In this document: one piece after another, positions 51,923-61,382 of the stretch | Layout: every line of letters starts with the position of its first letter | Numbering within the stretch: position 1 is the first letter of the stretch | Assembly: GCF_014279875.1 (NCBI RefSeq) | Contig: NZ_CP047952.1 | Location: forward strand, 1,922,001-1,986,000 | Origin: Synechococcus sp. MEDNS5 | Lineage (GTDB): Bacteria; Cyanobacteriota; Cyanobacteriia; PCC-6307; Cyanobiaceae | DNA: 64,000 nucleotides | Direction of reading: 5' to 3' | Program-made: the position numbers and the translations under genes | The notes under the pieces: generated by a model | What the model was told of the DNA's origin: nothing | The model's input: the letters and a program-made list of their open reading frames with translations, nothing else | Database searches by the model: none

Positions 51923-51970
51923 GAGGGTGATCACAGCATCAACCATCGGGCCTGAGCCCGAATCACCCTC
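51923..51970 (+). promoter_or_regulatory. Stem-loop leader upstream of rimP-nusA-infB
   Basis: A 9-bp outer stem (GAGGGTGAT with ATCACCCTC) encloses a 14-nt bulge on the 5' side and a 6-bp inner stem (TCGGGC, CTGA, GCCCGA) that stacks directly on the outer 3' arm. It ends 11 nt before the rimP TTG start. It may control the operon. No T-run follows, so simple termination is unlikely. Confidence 0.6.
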
Positions 51971-51981
51971 TCCACGAGTCC

Positions 51982-52449
51982 TTGCCCCATCCACTCCTGC
52001 CGGACATCATTCCCGTCGCTGCCAGCACAGCTGCAGCGCACGGTTTTGAACTGGCAGAGATTCAGATTCTCACGCACCTGCAGCCCATGACGGTGCAGGT
52101 GCAGATCCGTCGCAGTGATGGTTCCGATGTGTCTCTCGACGATTGTGCAGGCTTCAGTAAACCTATGGGTGAAGCTCTCGAGTCGCAGGCTCTGCTCACC
52201 GAGGCGTATGTTCTGGAGATCAGCAGTCCTGGAATCGGGGATCAGCTCAAGAGCGATCGGGACTTTCAGACGTTCCGCAGTTACCCGGTTGAAGTCCTCT
52301 ATCGCGATGACGAAGGCAGGGAGCAACGGCAACAGGGCTCCCTGCTCGAACGCAATGACGACCACGTGCAGGTGAATGTGCGCGGTCGCATCAAACGCAT
52401 TCCCAGACCCTCTGTGATTTCCGTTCAGCTCATCAGTCCCACCGGCTGA
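51982..52449 (+). CDS. rimP: Ribosome maturation factor RimP
   Basis: A 155-residue factor for 30S subunit maturation. Signatures are LQVQIRR-like VQVQIRRSDGSDVSLDDCAGF and VLEISSPGIGDQLKSDRDF, then the Sm-like C-terminal domain NVRGRIKRIP. The start is TTG at 51982, the only sensible start that opens on MPHPLLPDI. First gene of rimP-nusA-ylxR-infB. Confidence 0.92.
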   Translation: MPHPLLPDIIPVAASTAAAHGFELAEIQILTHLQPMTVQVQIRRSDGSDVSLDDCAGFSKPMGEALESQALLTEAYVLEISSPGIGDQLKSDRDFQTFRSYPVEVLYRDDEGREQRQQGSLLERNDDHVQVNVRGRIKRIPRPSVISVQLISPTG

Positions 52450-52498
52450 ATCCCTCCACCGCTCATTCCCTTTACTCCCTTCTCACGCTTCCCACCCG

Positions 52499-53926
52499 AT
52501 GGCTCTCGTTCTTCTTCCCGGCCTCACCAACCTGATCGAAGACATCAGTGAAGAGAAGAAACTTCCCCCGCAGGTTGTGGAAGCAGCGTTGAGGGAGGCA
52601 CTCCTCAAAGGGTATGAGCGGTATCGGCGCACGCTCTATCTGGGAGTGGGTGAAGACCCTTTCGATGAGGAATATTTCAGCAATTTCGACGTTGCCCTCG
52701 ACCTAGACGAAGAGGGTTACCGCGTTCTCGCCAGCAAGATCATTGTTGATGAGGTGGAAAGTGAAGATCATCAGATCGCCCTGGCAGAGGTGATGCAGGT
52801 CGCCGATGACGCCCAGTCTGGAGACACCGTGGTGCTTGATGTCACCCCGGAGAAGGACGATTTCGGGCGGATGGCAGCTGCCACCACAAAGCAAGTGCTC
52901 GCCCAGAAGTTGCGGGACCAACAGCGTCGGATGATTCAAGAAGAATTCGCCGATCTTGAGGATCCTGTCCTCACCGCCCGCGTGATTCGCTTTGAACGCC
53001 AATCCGTAATCATGGCCGTGAGCTCTGGCCTGGGGCGTCCGGAAGTGGAGGCTGAACTTCCACGACGGGATCAGCTTCCTAACGACAATTACCGCGCCAA
53101 CGCCACCTTCAAGGTCTTTCTGAAGGAGGTCAGTGAAGTCCCGAGGCGAGGACCCCAGCTGTTCGTGAGCCGAGCCAACGCAGGGCTTGTGGTTTACCTC
53201 TTCGAGAACGAAGTTCCCGAAATCCAGGAAGGCTCCGTACGCATCGTTGCCGTCGCGAGAGAAGCCAATCCCCCGTCCCGTTCAGTCGGCCCTCGCACCA
53301 AGGTTGCCGTGGACAGCATCGAACGGGAAGTGGACCCCGTTGGTGCCTGCATCGGCGCACGCGGCTCCAGGATTCAGCAGGTTGTGAATGAGCTGCGTGG
53401 CGAAAAGATCGATGTGATCCGCTGGTCCTCCGATCCTGGTCAGTACATCGCCAATTCCCTCAGCCCTGCCAGGGTGGATGTGGTGCGGCTTGTCGATCCT
53501 CTCGGTCAGCATGCCCATGTGCTGGTTCCACCGGATCAATTGAGCCTGGCAATCGGACGCGAGGGGCAGAACGTTCGCCTCGCAGCCCGTCTGACGGGCT
53601 GGAAAATCGACATTAAAAATTCCAGCGAGTACGACCAAGCCTCAGAGGACGCGGTCGTGTCCGAACTGATTGCCCAACGGGAACAGGAAGAGGCCCTCCA
53701 GCGGGAAGCCGAAGAGCGTCTGGCCGCAGAACAGGCCGCCAGAGCCGAGGAGGATGCGCGACTGCGCGAGCTTTATCCCCTACCTGAAGATGAGGAGGAG
53801 TACGGCGACGAAATAGTTGACGATATTGCGATGCCTGACGGTGAAGCAGCAGAAAGCGGCGAGCCGACTCCCGAATTCAGTGATTCCACTGATTCCAGTG
53901 ATTCCACCGAGGAAGGAGCCCGGTGA
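52499..53926 (+). CDS. nusA: Transcription termination/antitermination factor NusA
   Basis: A 475-residue NusA that binds RNA polymerase and modulates pausing and termination. The N-terminal domain (LTNLIEDISEEKKLPPQVV) is followed by S1 and two KH domains (GARGSRIQQVVNELRGEKID, AIGREGQNVRLAARLTGWKID). The C-terminal 100 residues are acidic and Ser-rich and lack the enteric repeats, as usual for cyanobacteria. Its TGA overlaps the ylxR GTG start. Confidence 0.95.
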   Translation: MALVLLPGLTNLIEDISEEKKLPPQVVEAALREALLKGYERYRRTLYLGVGEDPFDEEYFSNFDVALDLDEEGYRVLASKIIVDEVESEDHQIALAEVMQVADDAQSGDTVVLDVTPEKDDFGRMAAATTKQVLAQKLRDQQRRMIQEEFADLEDPVLTARVIRFERQSVIMAVSSGLGRPEVEAELPRRDQLPNDNYRANATFKVFLKEVSEVPRRGPQLFVSRANAGLVVYLFENEVPEIQEGSVRIVAVAREANPPSRSVGPRTKVAVDSIEREVDPVGACIGARGSRIQQVVNELRGEKIDVIRWSSDPGQYIANSLSPARVDVVRLVDPLGQHAHVLVPPDQLSLAIGREGQNVRLAARLTGWKIDIKNSSEYDQASEDAVVSELIAQREQEEALQREAEERLAAEQAARAEEDARLRELYPLPEDEEEYGDEIVDDIAMPDGEAAESGEPTPEFSDSTDSSDSTEEGAR

Positions 53927-54204
53927 AACCTCAGCGCCCCATCCTGCGACGCTGTGTCGCCTGCCGTCAGCTGCTGGATCGCAGCCTTCTCTGGCGGATT
54001 GTGCGTGACTATCGGGATGGGGTTCTCCTCGATCACGGAATGGGCCGTTCGGCCTATCTCTGTCCTCAGGAGAGCTGTTTAGAAGAAGCACAACGTCGGA
54101 AACGACTGCAAAAAGCCCTGCGATGCCAGGTGCCTGACAGCGTGATGGCGACGTTGAAGCAGCGACTTTTCCCTGATAAGGAGACAGTCGCTGAGGCAAG
54201 ATGA
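53923..54204 (+). CDS. ylxR: YlxR-family RNA-binding protein
   Basis: A 93-residue protein with RRCVACRQLLDRSLLWRIVR and GRSAYLCPQESCLEEAQRRKRL, the YlxR (DUF448) signature with its Cys pairs. The family sits between nusA and infB in most bacteria and binds RNA; regulation of RNase P has been proposed for relatives. Start GTG overlaps the nusA stop (GTGA). Confidence 0.88.
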   Translation: MKPQRPILRRCVACRQLLDRSLLWRIVRDYRDGVLLDHGMGRSAYLCPQESCLEEAQRRKRLQKALRCQVPDSVMATLKQRLFPDKETVAEAR

Positions 54205-54267
54205 ACATTGGCCCCACCTTGAGTGGTGCCCCGAGGCACACCGTGCCCGGACCGACCGGAGACCTGA

Positions 54268-57200
54268 ATGACCAGCAGCGGCAAAGTCAGAATCTATGAG
54301 CTGTCCAAGGACCTTGGTCTGGACAACAAAGACGTGCTGGATGCCGCTGAGAAGCTGTCCATTGCGGCCAAGAGCCACAGCAGCTCGATCAGCGAGACGG
54401 AGGCTGGCAAAATCCGCAGCCTCCTGAAGGCAGGGAGCGCGCAGCGCGTTGCAGCCTCTCCCGCCAAACCCGCGCCAAGCAAGGCCATCCTCTCCGTTCA
54501 GAAAGCTGGGGGTTCAAGCAGCAACGCTCCAGCACGCCCCGTGCAGCCCAAACCCGCAGTCACACCCCTCCCCGCCGCGCCGGCTGCTCCGACGCAAGCA
54601 AAATCACCTCAGCAGCCGCCTGCCAGGCCTTCCGCCCCCTCACGACCGGCGACGCCGAAAGCTGCGGCTCCACAGACCAGCGCCCCTCAGAAGCCGGTGG
54701 TGCGCCAGCAGCCAACGGCACAGCAACCGGTTCCGAGACCGAAACCGGCACCGGAGCGCACCGTCAGCCGACCTCCATCGCCTCCCGCGCGTCCGGTTCC
54801 CCAACAACCCTCCACGCCTTCAGCGAAGCCCCGCGGTGCCGCTCCCATCCGGAGGAGTTCCCCCAACGATGCACCGCGGCCGGTGAATGCACCCCCGAGC
54901 CGTCCCCAGCCCAAAACTCCTGTCAACAGGAATGCCCCACCGCAGCGGCCGGCTGCTAAACCCGAATTGGTGGGCCGCCCTCAACCGAAGCGACCGGAAG
55001 GACCTCCGGCCCGACAAAATTCAGGACCTGGTTCTCCAAGACCGGCTGTCAGCCCTCGCCCCAGTGCGCCAGGGAGCCAAAGGAACATGCCCCAACGTCC
55101 AGCCGGTGCCCAGCGCCCGGGAGCGCCCACGCGGCCTGGAACTGGATCGGGTCGTGCGTCTCGCCCCGGTGGAAACACATTGGAGCTTGTCGGCAAGCCG
55201 ATCCGTCGAGACAGCAGCGGAAGCAAAGGTGATGGTGGCCGTCCTCCAGGAGGAGCGCGTCCCGCATCCGGCGGCAACCGTCCAGCCATGCCACCCGGCA
55301 TGCGCAAACCGGTAGCACCCGGTGAGCTCATGCAGCTCCAGAAACCTTCCGGACGTCCAGGTGTTCCCCCGCCGAGACGGCCCGACGGCACCCCTGTCAC
55401 CCCGAGAGGAGACGGTCCGAAAGCAACTCCGCCGGTCTCCCGCCCGGCGGCCACTCCGCCATCGCCGGCGACAGCCCCAAGACGCCCCGGCGGCTTTAGG
55501 CCCGGCGCCGGTCCTGGAGGGCAGCGCCGCCCCGGTCGTCCTGATTGGGATGACAGCGCCAAGCTGGACGCTCTGCGCAACCGTTCACCGCAGAAGCAAC
55601 GCCAAAAAGTTCACATCATTGGCGAGAACGACGATTCCCTGGCTGCACAGACCGGGGGATTCGCCGGCGAACAGGAAAACATGGTGCTGTCGGCCAGCCT
55701 GGCGCGCCCATCCAAGCCTAAATCCCAGCAGAGGTCCGCACCGAAACCGGTGGCGGCCATGCGCAAGCGCCGCAAGGAAACCACGCGGCAGCGCCAGCGG
55801 AGGCGGGCCATGGAGCTGCGGGCGGCTCGGGAGGCGAAGCAGGTAAGGCCCGAGATGATCGTGGTTCCGGAGGACAACCTCACGGTTCAGGAGCTTGCCG
55901 ACATGTTGAGTGTCGAAAGCTCGGAAATCATCAAATCCCTCTTCTTCAAGGGAATCATCGCCACGGTCACCCAGTCTCTCGACATGCCCACGATCGAGAC
56001 CGTGGCTGAAGAATTCGGTGTTCCCGTGCTTCAGGACGACGTTGAGGAGGCTGCGAAGAAGACCGTGGAAATGATCGAGGAAAAAGACCTCGAACATCTC
56101 ATCCGCCGTCCTCCGGTCGTCACCGTCATGGGCCACGTGGATCACGGCAAAACAAGCCTGCTCGACGCGATCCGCAAGGCGCGTGTGGCGGCGGGCGAAG
56201 CCGGTGGCATCACCCAGCACATCGGTGCTTATCAAGTCGAGATCGAGCACAGCGGCGAACCTCGCAGGCTCACCTTCCTCGACACTCCCGGCCACGAAGC
56301 GTTCACAGCAATGCGCGCCCGCGGCACGAAGGTCACTGACGTGGCGGTTCTCGTGGTGGCAGCTGATGACGGAGTGCGGCCTCAGACGCTTGAAGCCATC
56401 AGCCACGCGCGCGCTGCCGAAGTGCCCATCGTGGTGGCCATCAACAAGATCGACAAGGAAGGAGCTTCACCGGATCGAGTGAAGCAGGAACTGTCTGAAC
56501 AGAATCTCCTGGCCGAAGAGTGGGGAGGTGATGTGGTGATGGTGCCTGTCAGTGCCATTAAGTCGGAGAACATCGACAAACTGCTGGAGATGCTCCTGCT
56601 GGTGACAGAGGTCGAGGATCTGCAGGCCAATCCCGATCGCCTGGCCCGTGGAACGGTGATCGAAGCGCACCTCGACAAGGCCAAGGGTCCAGTGGCCACC
56701 CTTCTCGTGCAAAACGGAACGTTGCGAACGGGCGATGTGGTGGCGGCCGGTCCTGTGCTCGGCAAAGTCCGCGCCATGGTCGATGACGCCAGCGTTCGCC
56801 TCAAGGAGGCCGGTCCATCCTGTGCGGTGGAAGCGCTTGGGTTCAGCGAAGTGCCGACGGCCGGAGATGAGTTTGAGGTGTACCCGGATGAGAAGTCGGC
56901 CCGTGCCGTGGTCGGCGACCGCGCCTCCGATGCCAGGGCCACCCGACTGGCCCAGCAGATGGCCTCGCGCCGTGTCTCTCTTACCGCCATGTCCGGTCAG
57001 GCGAATGACGGCGACCTCAAGGAGCTCAATCTGATCCTCAAGGCCGATGTGCAGGGCTCGGTTGAGGCCATTCTGGGCTCGCTCGAACAGTTGCCGAAGG
57101 ATGAGGTTCAGGTGAGGGTCCTGCTCTCGGCACCTGGCGAGATCACAGAAACGGATGTTGACCTGGCTGCAGCATCCGGAGCCGTGATCGTGGGCTTCAA

Positions 57201-57633
57201 CACCTCTATGGCCTCAGGGGCTCGCAAGGCTGCCGATGCCAACGGTGTGGACGTGCGTGATTACGAGGTGATCTACAAGCTCCTGGAGGACATCCAATTA
57301 GCCATGGAAGGCCTGTTGGAACCGGAGCTCGTGGAAGAGGCCCTGGGCGAGGCCGAGGTGCGTGCCGTGTTCACAATCGGCAAGAGCGCCGTAGCCGGCT
57401 GCTATGTCACCACCGGGAAACTGCAGCGGAACTGCAGAGTTCGTGTGCACCGCGGGAAGGAGATCGTCTACGCCGGCGACCTCGATTCTCTGCGCCGCAA
57501 CAAAGACGACGTCAAAGAAGTGGCGACTGGTTTCGAGTGCGGCGTGGGCACGGATCGCTTTGCCAACTGGCAGGACGGTGACCGCATCGAAGCCTTCAAG
57601 ATGGTTACCCAGCGCCGCAAGCTCACCACCTGA
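54268..57633 (+). CDS. infB: Translation initiation factor IF-2
   Basis: A 1121-residue IF-2 that delivers initiator tRNA to the 30S subunit. The N-terminal IF2 domain ([20 protein letters not shown]) is followed by about 400 residues of Pro/Ala/Gln/Arg-rich low-complexity sequence, typical of cyanobacterial IF-2. The G domain begins near residue 615 with [29 protein letters not shown] and INKIDKEG. Then come domains II to IV with the C-terminal [15 protein letters not shown] fMet-tRNA-binding region. Its stop overlaps the next start (TGATG). Confidence 0.96.
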   Translation: MTSSGKVRIYELSKDLGLDNKDVLDAAEKLSIAAKSHSSSISETEAGKIRSLLKAGSAQRVAASPAKPAPSKAILSVQKAGGSSSNAPARPVQPKPAVTPLPAAPAAPTQAKSPQQPPARPSAPSRPATPKAAAPQTSAPQKPVVRQQPTAQQPVPRPKPAPERTVSRPPSPPARPVPQQPSTPSAKPRGAAPIRRSSPNDAPRPVNAPPSRPQPKTPVNRNAPPQRPAAKPELVGRPQPKRPEGPPARQNSGPGSPRPAVSPRPSAPGSQRNMPQRPAGAQRPGAPTRPGTGSGRASRPGGNTLELVGKPIRRDSSGSKGDGGRPPGGARPASGGNRPAMPPGMRKPVAPGELMQLQKPSGRPGVPPPRRPDGTPVTPRGDGPKATPPVSRPAATPPSPATAPRRPGGFRPGAGPGGQRRPGRPDWDDSAKLDALRNRSPQKQRQKVHIIGENDDSLAAQTGGFAGEQENMVLSASLARPSKPKSQQRSAPKPVAAMRKRRKETTRQRQRRRAMELRAAREAKQVRPEMIVVPEDNLTVQELADMLSVESSEIIKSLFFKGIIATVTQSLDMPTIETVAEEFGVPVLQDDVEEAAKKTVEMIEEKDLEHLIRRPPVVTVMGHVDHGKTSLLDAIRKARVAAGEAGGITQHIGAYQVEIEHSGEPRRLTFLDTPGHEAFTAMRARGTKVTDVAVLVVAADDGVRPQTLEAISHARAAEVPIVVAINKIDKEGASPDRVKQELSEQNLLAEEWGGDVVMVPVSAIKSENIDKLLEMLLLVTEVEDLQANPDRLARGTVIEAHLDKAKGPVATLLVQNGTLRTGDVVAAGPVLGKVRAMVDDASVRLKEAGPSCAVEALGFSEVPTAGDEFEVYPDEKSARAVVGDRASDARATRLAQQMASRRVSLTAMSGQANDGDLKELNLILKADVQGSVEAILGSLEQLPKDEVQVRVLLSAPGEITETDVDLAAASGAVIVGFNTSMASGARKAADANGVDVRDYEVIYKLLEDIQLAMEGLLEPELVEEALGEAEVRAVFTIGKSAVAGCYVTTGKLQRNCRVRVHRGKEIVYAGDLDSLRRNKDDVKEVATGFECGVGTDRFANWQDGDRIEAFKMVTQRRKLTT

Positions 57634-58433
57634 TGATCACCCGCCGAGAGCCGCTCCTCTGGCTTCAGCTGATGGCCTTGGCCGTGATTCCGCTGGAGCT
57701 CGAGCTGCTCAGGCTCGTTCTTGCTGGCAGCACCTTCGGGCCCTCTCCCGCGCTGGAACGCCTTTTGGTGTGGAGTCTGTCTGTGGTGGCGCCGGGGTAC
57801 TGGCTGGTGCAACGACCCGTGGACTGGGGATCACTGCTGCTGCTGCGTCAGCCTCTCTCAACCCGTCAGGTAGACCAGCGACGGATCAGTGCGCTTCAAC
57901 AGTCACCCGAACTGCAAATCGCCACGGTGTTCGGCATGGTGCTTCTGCTGATGGTGGTCTGGTGGATCGACCGTTCAGCCCTGTTGGTGATTGATCTCTC
58001 GCCTCTGAAAGAAGGGAGCAGGCTCACGGGATTGCTGCTCTCGGGCCTGGTTCTCTCTCTGCTTCTGTGGCAGTGGCAACAGCTCTGTTCCAGCCTTTGG
58101 CTGCTTACTCGTTCTGACGAAAACGTTCTTGCCGTTGAGCCCCTCAGCGACGAACAGATGCGCAGCGATCGAACCAGTTTTGGCTTCGGGCTGCTGACTC
58201 TGCCGACGCTGACATGGTCAACCCCCAGCGAAAGCTCAGAGCTCGGTTCTGGGCCGATCGAACCAGAGCAAGCTTCCAAACAGAACGACCGCTCCGATCT
58301 GGATCAAGAGGTCACTGGGAACGACGGGATTGCCGGCACTGAGGCGGAAAGCCATCACGAAGAGGCCCAGACCACCGGAGCCGAACAAAGCGACCCAGAG
58401 GAGACGTCTGAGCCCCCGCCAGGGAGTGCGTGA
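57633..58433 (+). CDS. Low-complexity-tail membrane protein
   Basis: A 266-residue protein with four membrane helices (about residues 10-30, 45-62, 92-112, 125-145) and a hydrophilic acidic C-terminal tail (about 202-266; rich in Glu, Ser, Gln, Thr, Pro). Cyanobacterial proteins of this layout are annotated as low-complexity tail membrane proteins of unknown function. Its start overlaps the infB stop by 1 nt. The whole tail is antisense, in codon register, to the DUF3493 gene, which explains its composition. Confidence 0.75.
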   Translation: MITRREPLLWLQLMALAVIPLELELLRLVLAGSTFGPSPALERLLVWSLSVVAPGYWLVQRPVDWGSLLLLRQPLSTRQVDQRRISALQQSPELQIATVFGMVLLLMVVWWIDRSALLVIDLSPLKEGSRLTGLLLSGLVLSLLLWQWQQLCSSLWLLTRSDENVLAVEPLSDEQMRSDRTSFGFGLLTLPTLTWSTPSESSELGSGPIEPEQASKQNDRSDLDQEVTGNDGIAGTEAESHHEEAQTTGAEQSDPEETSEPPPGSA

Positions 58434-58520
58434 CTCCTGAAGGAGTCTCTGACGCATGGCTGGATCCAGATCCCTGTTTCCCTGCTGATCTGATGTCACG
58501 GACGACGGGCTTGGTCCCAA
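58236..58520 (-). CDS. DUF3493 family membrane protein
   Basis: A 94-residue protein with RLLQESRTPWRGLRRLLWVALFGSGG and two membrane helices (about residues 38-58 and 70-88), the layout of DUF3493, a cyanobacterial/plastid family. Related plant proteins have been linked to photosystem II accumulation, but no function can be claimed here. It overlaps the 3' end of the gene before it by 198 nt on the opposite strand. The start ATG at 58520 gives MGPSPSSVTSDQQGN; a Met-less later start is possible. Confidence 0.75.
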   Translation of the reverse strand: MGPSPSSVTSDQQGNRDLDPAMRQRLLQESRTPWRGLRRLLWVALFGSGGLGLFVMAFRLSAGNPVVPSDLLIQIGAVVLFGSLLWFDRPRTEL

Positions 58521-58539
58521 ATGTTAATTTCCATAGGTC

Positions 58540-58612
58540 GCCGATGTAGCTCAGCTGGTAGAGCAACGCTTTCGTAAAGCGTGGGTCGCCTGTTCAAGTC
58601 AGGTCATCGGCT
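58540..58612 (+). tRNA. tRNA-Thr (anticodon CGT)
   Basis: A complete 73-nt cloverleaf without encoded CCA: acceptor GCCGATG pairs with CATCGGC, D arm GCTCAGCTGGTAGAGC, anticodon stem ACGCT/AGCGT around loop TTCGTAA with anticodon CGT, and T arm GCCTG-TTCAAGT-CAGGT. It reads ACG codons. Confidence 0.97.
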
Positions 58613-58695
58613 TGAAAAGTCTGTTGCTTTCCGCGCCTGGATCGTTATTCAGCATCCTGAATCCATCAGGCTGCTGAGATTGATTCGAACGGTTC

Positions 58696-59868
58696 ATGGA
58701 CTCGGAAAGCGACTCCAGCCGCATGCTCAAACGGCTGCACCGCAGTCATATGCATGATGCAGCCCTCGACGAGGTCTTCATCGTGTTGAGCGTGGGTGCG
58801 AGCCTGATCGCCACGCTCGGGCTGCTTGCGAACAGCGCCGCCGTGGTGATCGGCGCCATGGTGGTGGCTCCGTGGATCATGCCGCTGCGGGCGGCCGCTT
58901 TTGCGATACTGCTTGGAGAGGTTCAACTGCTGGGGCGATCACTGCGCACCTTGATGGTGGGGGTGGTGAGCACCACACTCTTATCTCTGGTGCTGGGATC
59001 CTTAGCGGATTTACCGCGATTCGGCACTGAAGTACTGACCCGCACAACACCGAATCTGCTGGATCTCGGTATCGCTCTGGTGGCTGGTGGCCTCGCCACC
59101 TACGCCAAGCTGCGCAGCGATGCGGTGAGCTCCTTGGCAGGAACGGCCATCGCTGTGGCTCTGGTTCCGCCGGTGTGTGTGATGGGGCTGCTCCTCTCAC
59201 AGCAACAATGGACCGATGCAGCAGGTGCTGGACTGCTCTTCGCCACCAACCTGCTGGGCATCCTCACCGGTGGCCTTGTGTTGATGGCCTGGAAGGATCC
59301 CGAATTCAGGCAGGTGTTCCGACGCAGTCATCTCAGCGCTGCAAGCTTCACCCTCACCGGCCTGCTCCTCCTCCCACTCGGCAGTAGTTTTTTCAATCTT
59401 TTGGACAGAGCCCGGAAAGACAACACCCGGGACATGCTTCAGGAGACCATCGAAAGCTTTCTGATGCGGGAGACGCTGACCTTCGGCGATCGGGAGTCTG
59501 TGGATGTGGAGCGCGTAGATATCGCCTGGAATCAAGATCCGCCGATCATTCGCGTCGTCGTGCGGGTTTCCGATCCAGCCCTACCTAGCTTCAAGCAGGT
59601 CTCGGCGGTGCAAGAAGCAATTAACCGCCGGCAAGACATCAATTTCCGGTTGGTCGTGCAGCGCACTGCAGTGGATGTTGTCGGTCCTGAAGTCGCTCCG
59701 AACCCTGCAACACCAGCAACCGAACAACTGTTATCGCCTGCACCTGAGCCGGAGCAAGCAATTGATCCGACTGAATCAGACGTCAATCCAGCTGAAGAAG
59801 ATCTGAGAGTTGATTCAAAACCGCTTCGTCTGCCGGATCTCCAACAAAAAGCCCCCACTTTGAGGTGA
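58696..59868 (+). CDS. DUF389 family membrane protein
   Basis: A 390-residue protein. Its first 230 residues carry the DUF389 helices, including LLANSAAVVIGAMVVAPWIMPLRAAAFA, GIALVAGGLATYAKLR and ALVPPVCVMGLLL. A soluble domain of about 100 residues (FLMRETLTFGDRESVDVERV) and a Pro/Glu-rich tail follow. The function of the family is unknown; a transporter role has been suggested only from shape. The ATG at 58696 opens on MDSESDSSRMLKRLHR. It is convergent with psbA and shares a bidirectional terminator. Confidence 0.85.
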   Translation: MDSESDSSRMLKRLHRSHMHDAALDEVFIVLSVGASLIATLGLLANSAAVVIGAMVVAPWIMPLRAAAFAILLGEVQLLGRSLRTLMVGVVSTTLLSLVLGSLADLPRFGTEVLTRTTPNLLDLGIALVAGGLATYAKLRSDAVSSLAGTAIAVALVPPVCVMGLLLSQQQWTDAAGAGLLFATNLLGILTGGLVLMAWKDPEFRQVFRRSHLSAASFTLTGLLLLPLGSSFFNLLDRARKDNTRDMLQETIESFLMRETLTFGDRESVDVERVDIAWNQDPPIIRVVVRVSDPALPSFKQVSAVQEAINRRQDINFRLVVQRTAVDVVGPEVAPNPATPATEQLLSPAPEPEQAIDPTESDVNPAEEDLRVDSKPLRLPDLQQKAPTLR

Positions 59869-59872
59869 GGGC
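59846..59872 (-). terminator. Bidirectional-looking terminator between DUF389 and psbA
   Basis: GCCCCCAC, a 6-nt loop and GTGAGGGC (one C-A mismatch), with AAAAA on the left. On the minus strand this gives an 8-bp GC stem followed by TTTTT, a good Rho-independent terminator for psbA. The DUF389 stop codon lies inside the hairpin. Confidence 0.8.
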
Positions 59873-59917
59873 TTTCCGATTCAACTGACGCCGAATCTTT
59901 TGGTAGAGACTTCAGCC

Positions 59918-60997
59918 TCAGCCGATGGCGGGTGCTTGCAGAGCCACAGGAGTGGACTCAGCAGCTGCCAGGTCGAGGGGGAAGTTGTGAGCGTTGCGCT
60001 CGTGCATCACTTCCATGCCGAGGTTGGCGCGGTTCAGCACATCAGCCCAGGTGTTCAGGACGCGGCCCTGACCATCAAGGATGGACTGGTTGAAGTTGAA
60101 ACCGTTCAGGTTGAAAGCCATGGTGCTGACGCCCAGGGCAGTGAACCAGATGCCGACCACAGGCCAGGCAGCCAGGAAGAAGTGAAGGCTGCGGCTGTTA
60201 TTGAAGGAGGCGTATTGGAAGATCAGGCGACCGAAGTAACCGTGGGCAGCCACGATGTTGTAGGTCTCTTCCTCTTGACCAAACTTGTAGCCGTAGTTCT
60301 GGGACTCGCTCTCGGTGGTTTCACGCACCAGGGAGGAGGTCACCAGGGAGCCGTGCATGGCGGAGAACAGGGAGCCACCGAACACACCTGCGACGCCCAT
60401 CATGTGGAAGGGGTGCATCAGGATGTTGTGCTCTGCCTGGAACACCAGCATGAAGTTGAAGGTGCCGGAGATGCCCAGGGGCATGCCGTCAGAGAAGGAA
60501 CCCTGACCGAAGGGGTACACCAGGAACACGGCGGAGGCAGCAGCCACAGGTGCGCTGTAAGCAACGCAGATCCAGGGGCGCATGCCGAGGCGGTAGGAAA
60601 GTTCCCACTCGCGGCCCATGTAGCAGAAGATGCCGATCAGGAAGTGGAAGACAACCAGCTGGTAAGGACCGCCGTTGTACAGCCACTCGTCGAGGGAGGC
60701 AGCTTCCCAGATGGGATAGAAGTGAAGGCCGATGGCGTTCGAGGAAGGCACAACAGCACCGGAGATGATGTTGTTGCCATAGATCAGGGAGCCGGCGACG
60801 GGCTCACGGATGCCGTCGATGTCGACGGGGGGCGCTGCGATGAAAGCAACGATGAAGCAGGTGGTGGCAGCCAGCAGGGTGGGGATCATCAGCACACCGA
60901 ACCAGCCCACATACAGGCGGTTGTTGGTGGAGGTGACCCACTCGCAGAAGGACTGCCAGCCATTGGCGCCGGAGCGCTGCTGAATGGTGGTGGTCAT
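59918..60997 (-). CDS. psbA: Photosystem II D1 protein (Glu130 form)
   Basis: A 359-residue D1, the reaction-centre subunit binding P680, pheophytin, QB and the Mn cluster. Tyr161 (YZ), Asp170, His190 and His198 are at the standard positions, and the C-terminal extension of 15 residues follows Ala344, the CtpA processing site. Residue 130 is Glu ([10 protein letters not shown]), which marks the high-light D1:2 type in cyanobacteria rather than the Gln130 D1:1 type. Other psbA copies are expected elsewhere in the genome. Confidence 0.98.
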   Translation of the reverse strand: MTTTIQQRSGANGWQSFCEWVTSTNNRLYVGWFGVLMIPTLLAATTCFIVAFIAAPPVDIDGIREPVAGSLIYGNNIISGAVVPSSNAIGLHFYPIWEAASLDEWLYNGGPYQLVVFHFLIGIFCYMGREWELSYRLGMRPWICVAYSAPVAAASAVFLVYPFGQGSFSDGMPLGISGTFNFMLVFQAEHNILMHPFHMMGVAGVFGGSLFSAMHGSLVTSSLVRETTESESQNYGYKFGQEEETYNIVAAHGYFGRLIFQYASFNNSRSLHFFLAAWPVVGIWFTALGVSTMAFNLNGFNFNQSILDGQGRVLNTWADVLNRANLGMEVMHERNAHNFPLDLAAAESTPVALQAPAIG

Positions 60998-61036
60998 GAG
61001 TACGGAAAAGAAGGCTCAAAAGAGCGGTTACGGAAG

Positions 61037-61053
61037 GGCAGGAGTGCCCTGCC
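61037..61053 (-). promoter_or_regulatory. psbA leader hairpin
   Basis: GGCAGG, a 5-nt loop and CCTGCC lie 40-56 nt upstream of the psbA ATG. A TACACT hexamer, a possible -10 box, lies on the minus strand at 61066-61061, just before the hairpin. The transcript would then begin next to this stem, which could affect mRNA stability. Confidence 0.45.
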
Positions 61054-61208
61054 AAACAGGAGTGTAAAGCAACATTGCGGAAGTTTTCCGTTTCTTTATG
61101 AAGTCGTTGTGAAGAAGCGTTGAGCTCCAGCCCGTCTCGAGCCCGAAAGAATCGACGATCGCTAAAGAATCGCTTAAGGTTCTTAGTGTGAGTCTTAAGG
61201 AGACGCGT

Positions 61209-61349
61209 GTGGTCTTGATCCGCTGGTTGATTGCGGGCCAACGCCTTGAGGAGACCGTGCCGACCAAGCACGCTCGCCATCGGCGCAACGAACTTGAAGC
61301 GCAGGGAGCTGTTGTGTACTGGAGCGAAAGACTGGTTGAAAGCCACTGA
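61209..61349 (+). CDS. Small basic hypothetical protein (46 aa)
   Basis: GTG at 61209 with an AAGGAG ribosome binding site 6 nt upstream. The product contains LIRWLIAGQRLEETVPTK then HARHRRNELEAQGAVVYWSERL and ends at TGA 61349. The strong ribosome binding site and protein-like composition support it. No family recognised. It is divergent from psbA. Confidence 0.6.
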   Translation: MVLIRWLIAGQRLEETVPTKHARHRRNELEAQGAVVYWSERLVESH

Positions 61350-61382
61350 CCCGCCAAACTGAGTCAACTGGGATCAGTGACC

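Noticed and set aside
59900..61123. A 407-codon open frame on the plus strand across psbA.
   Set aside because: It is the antisense of psbA, is full of His/Gly/Glu/Val without family features, and has no ribosome binding site. Strong codon bias in psbA keeps the antisense frame open.
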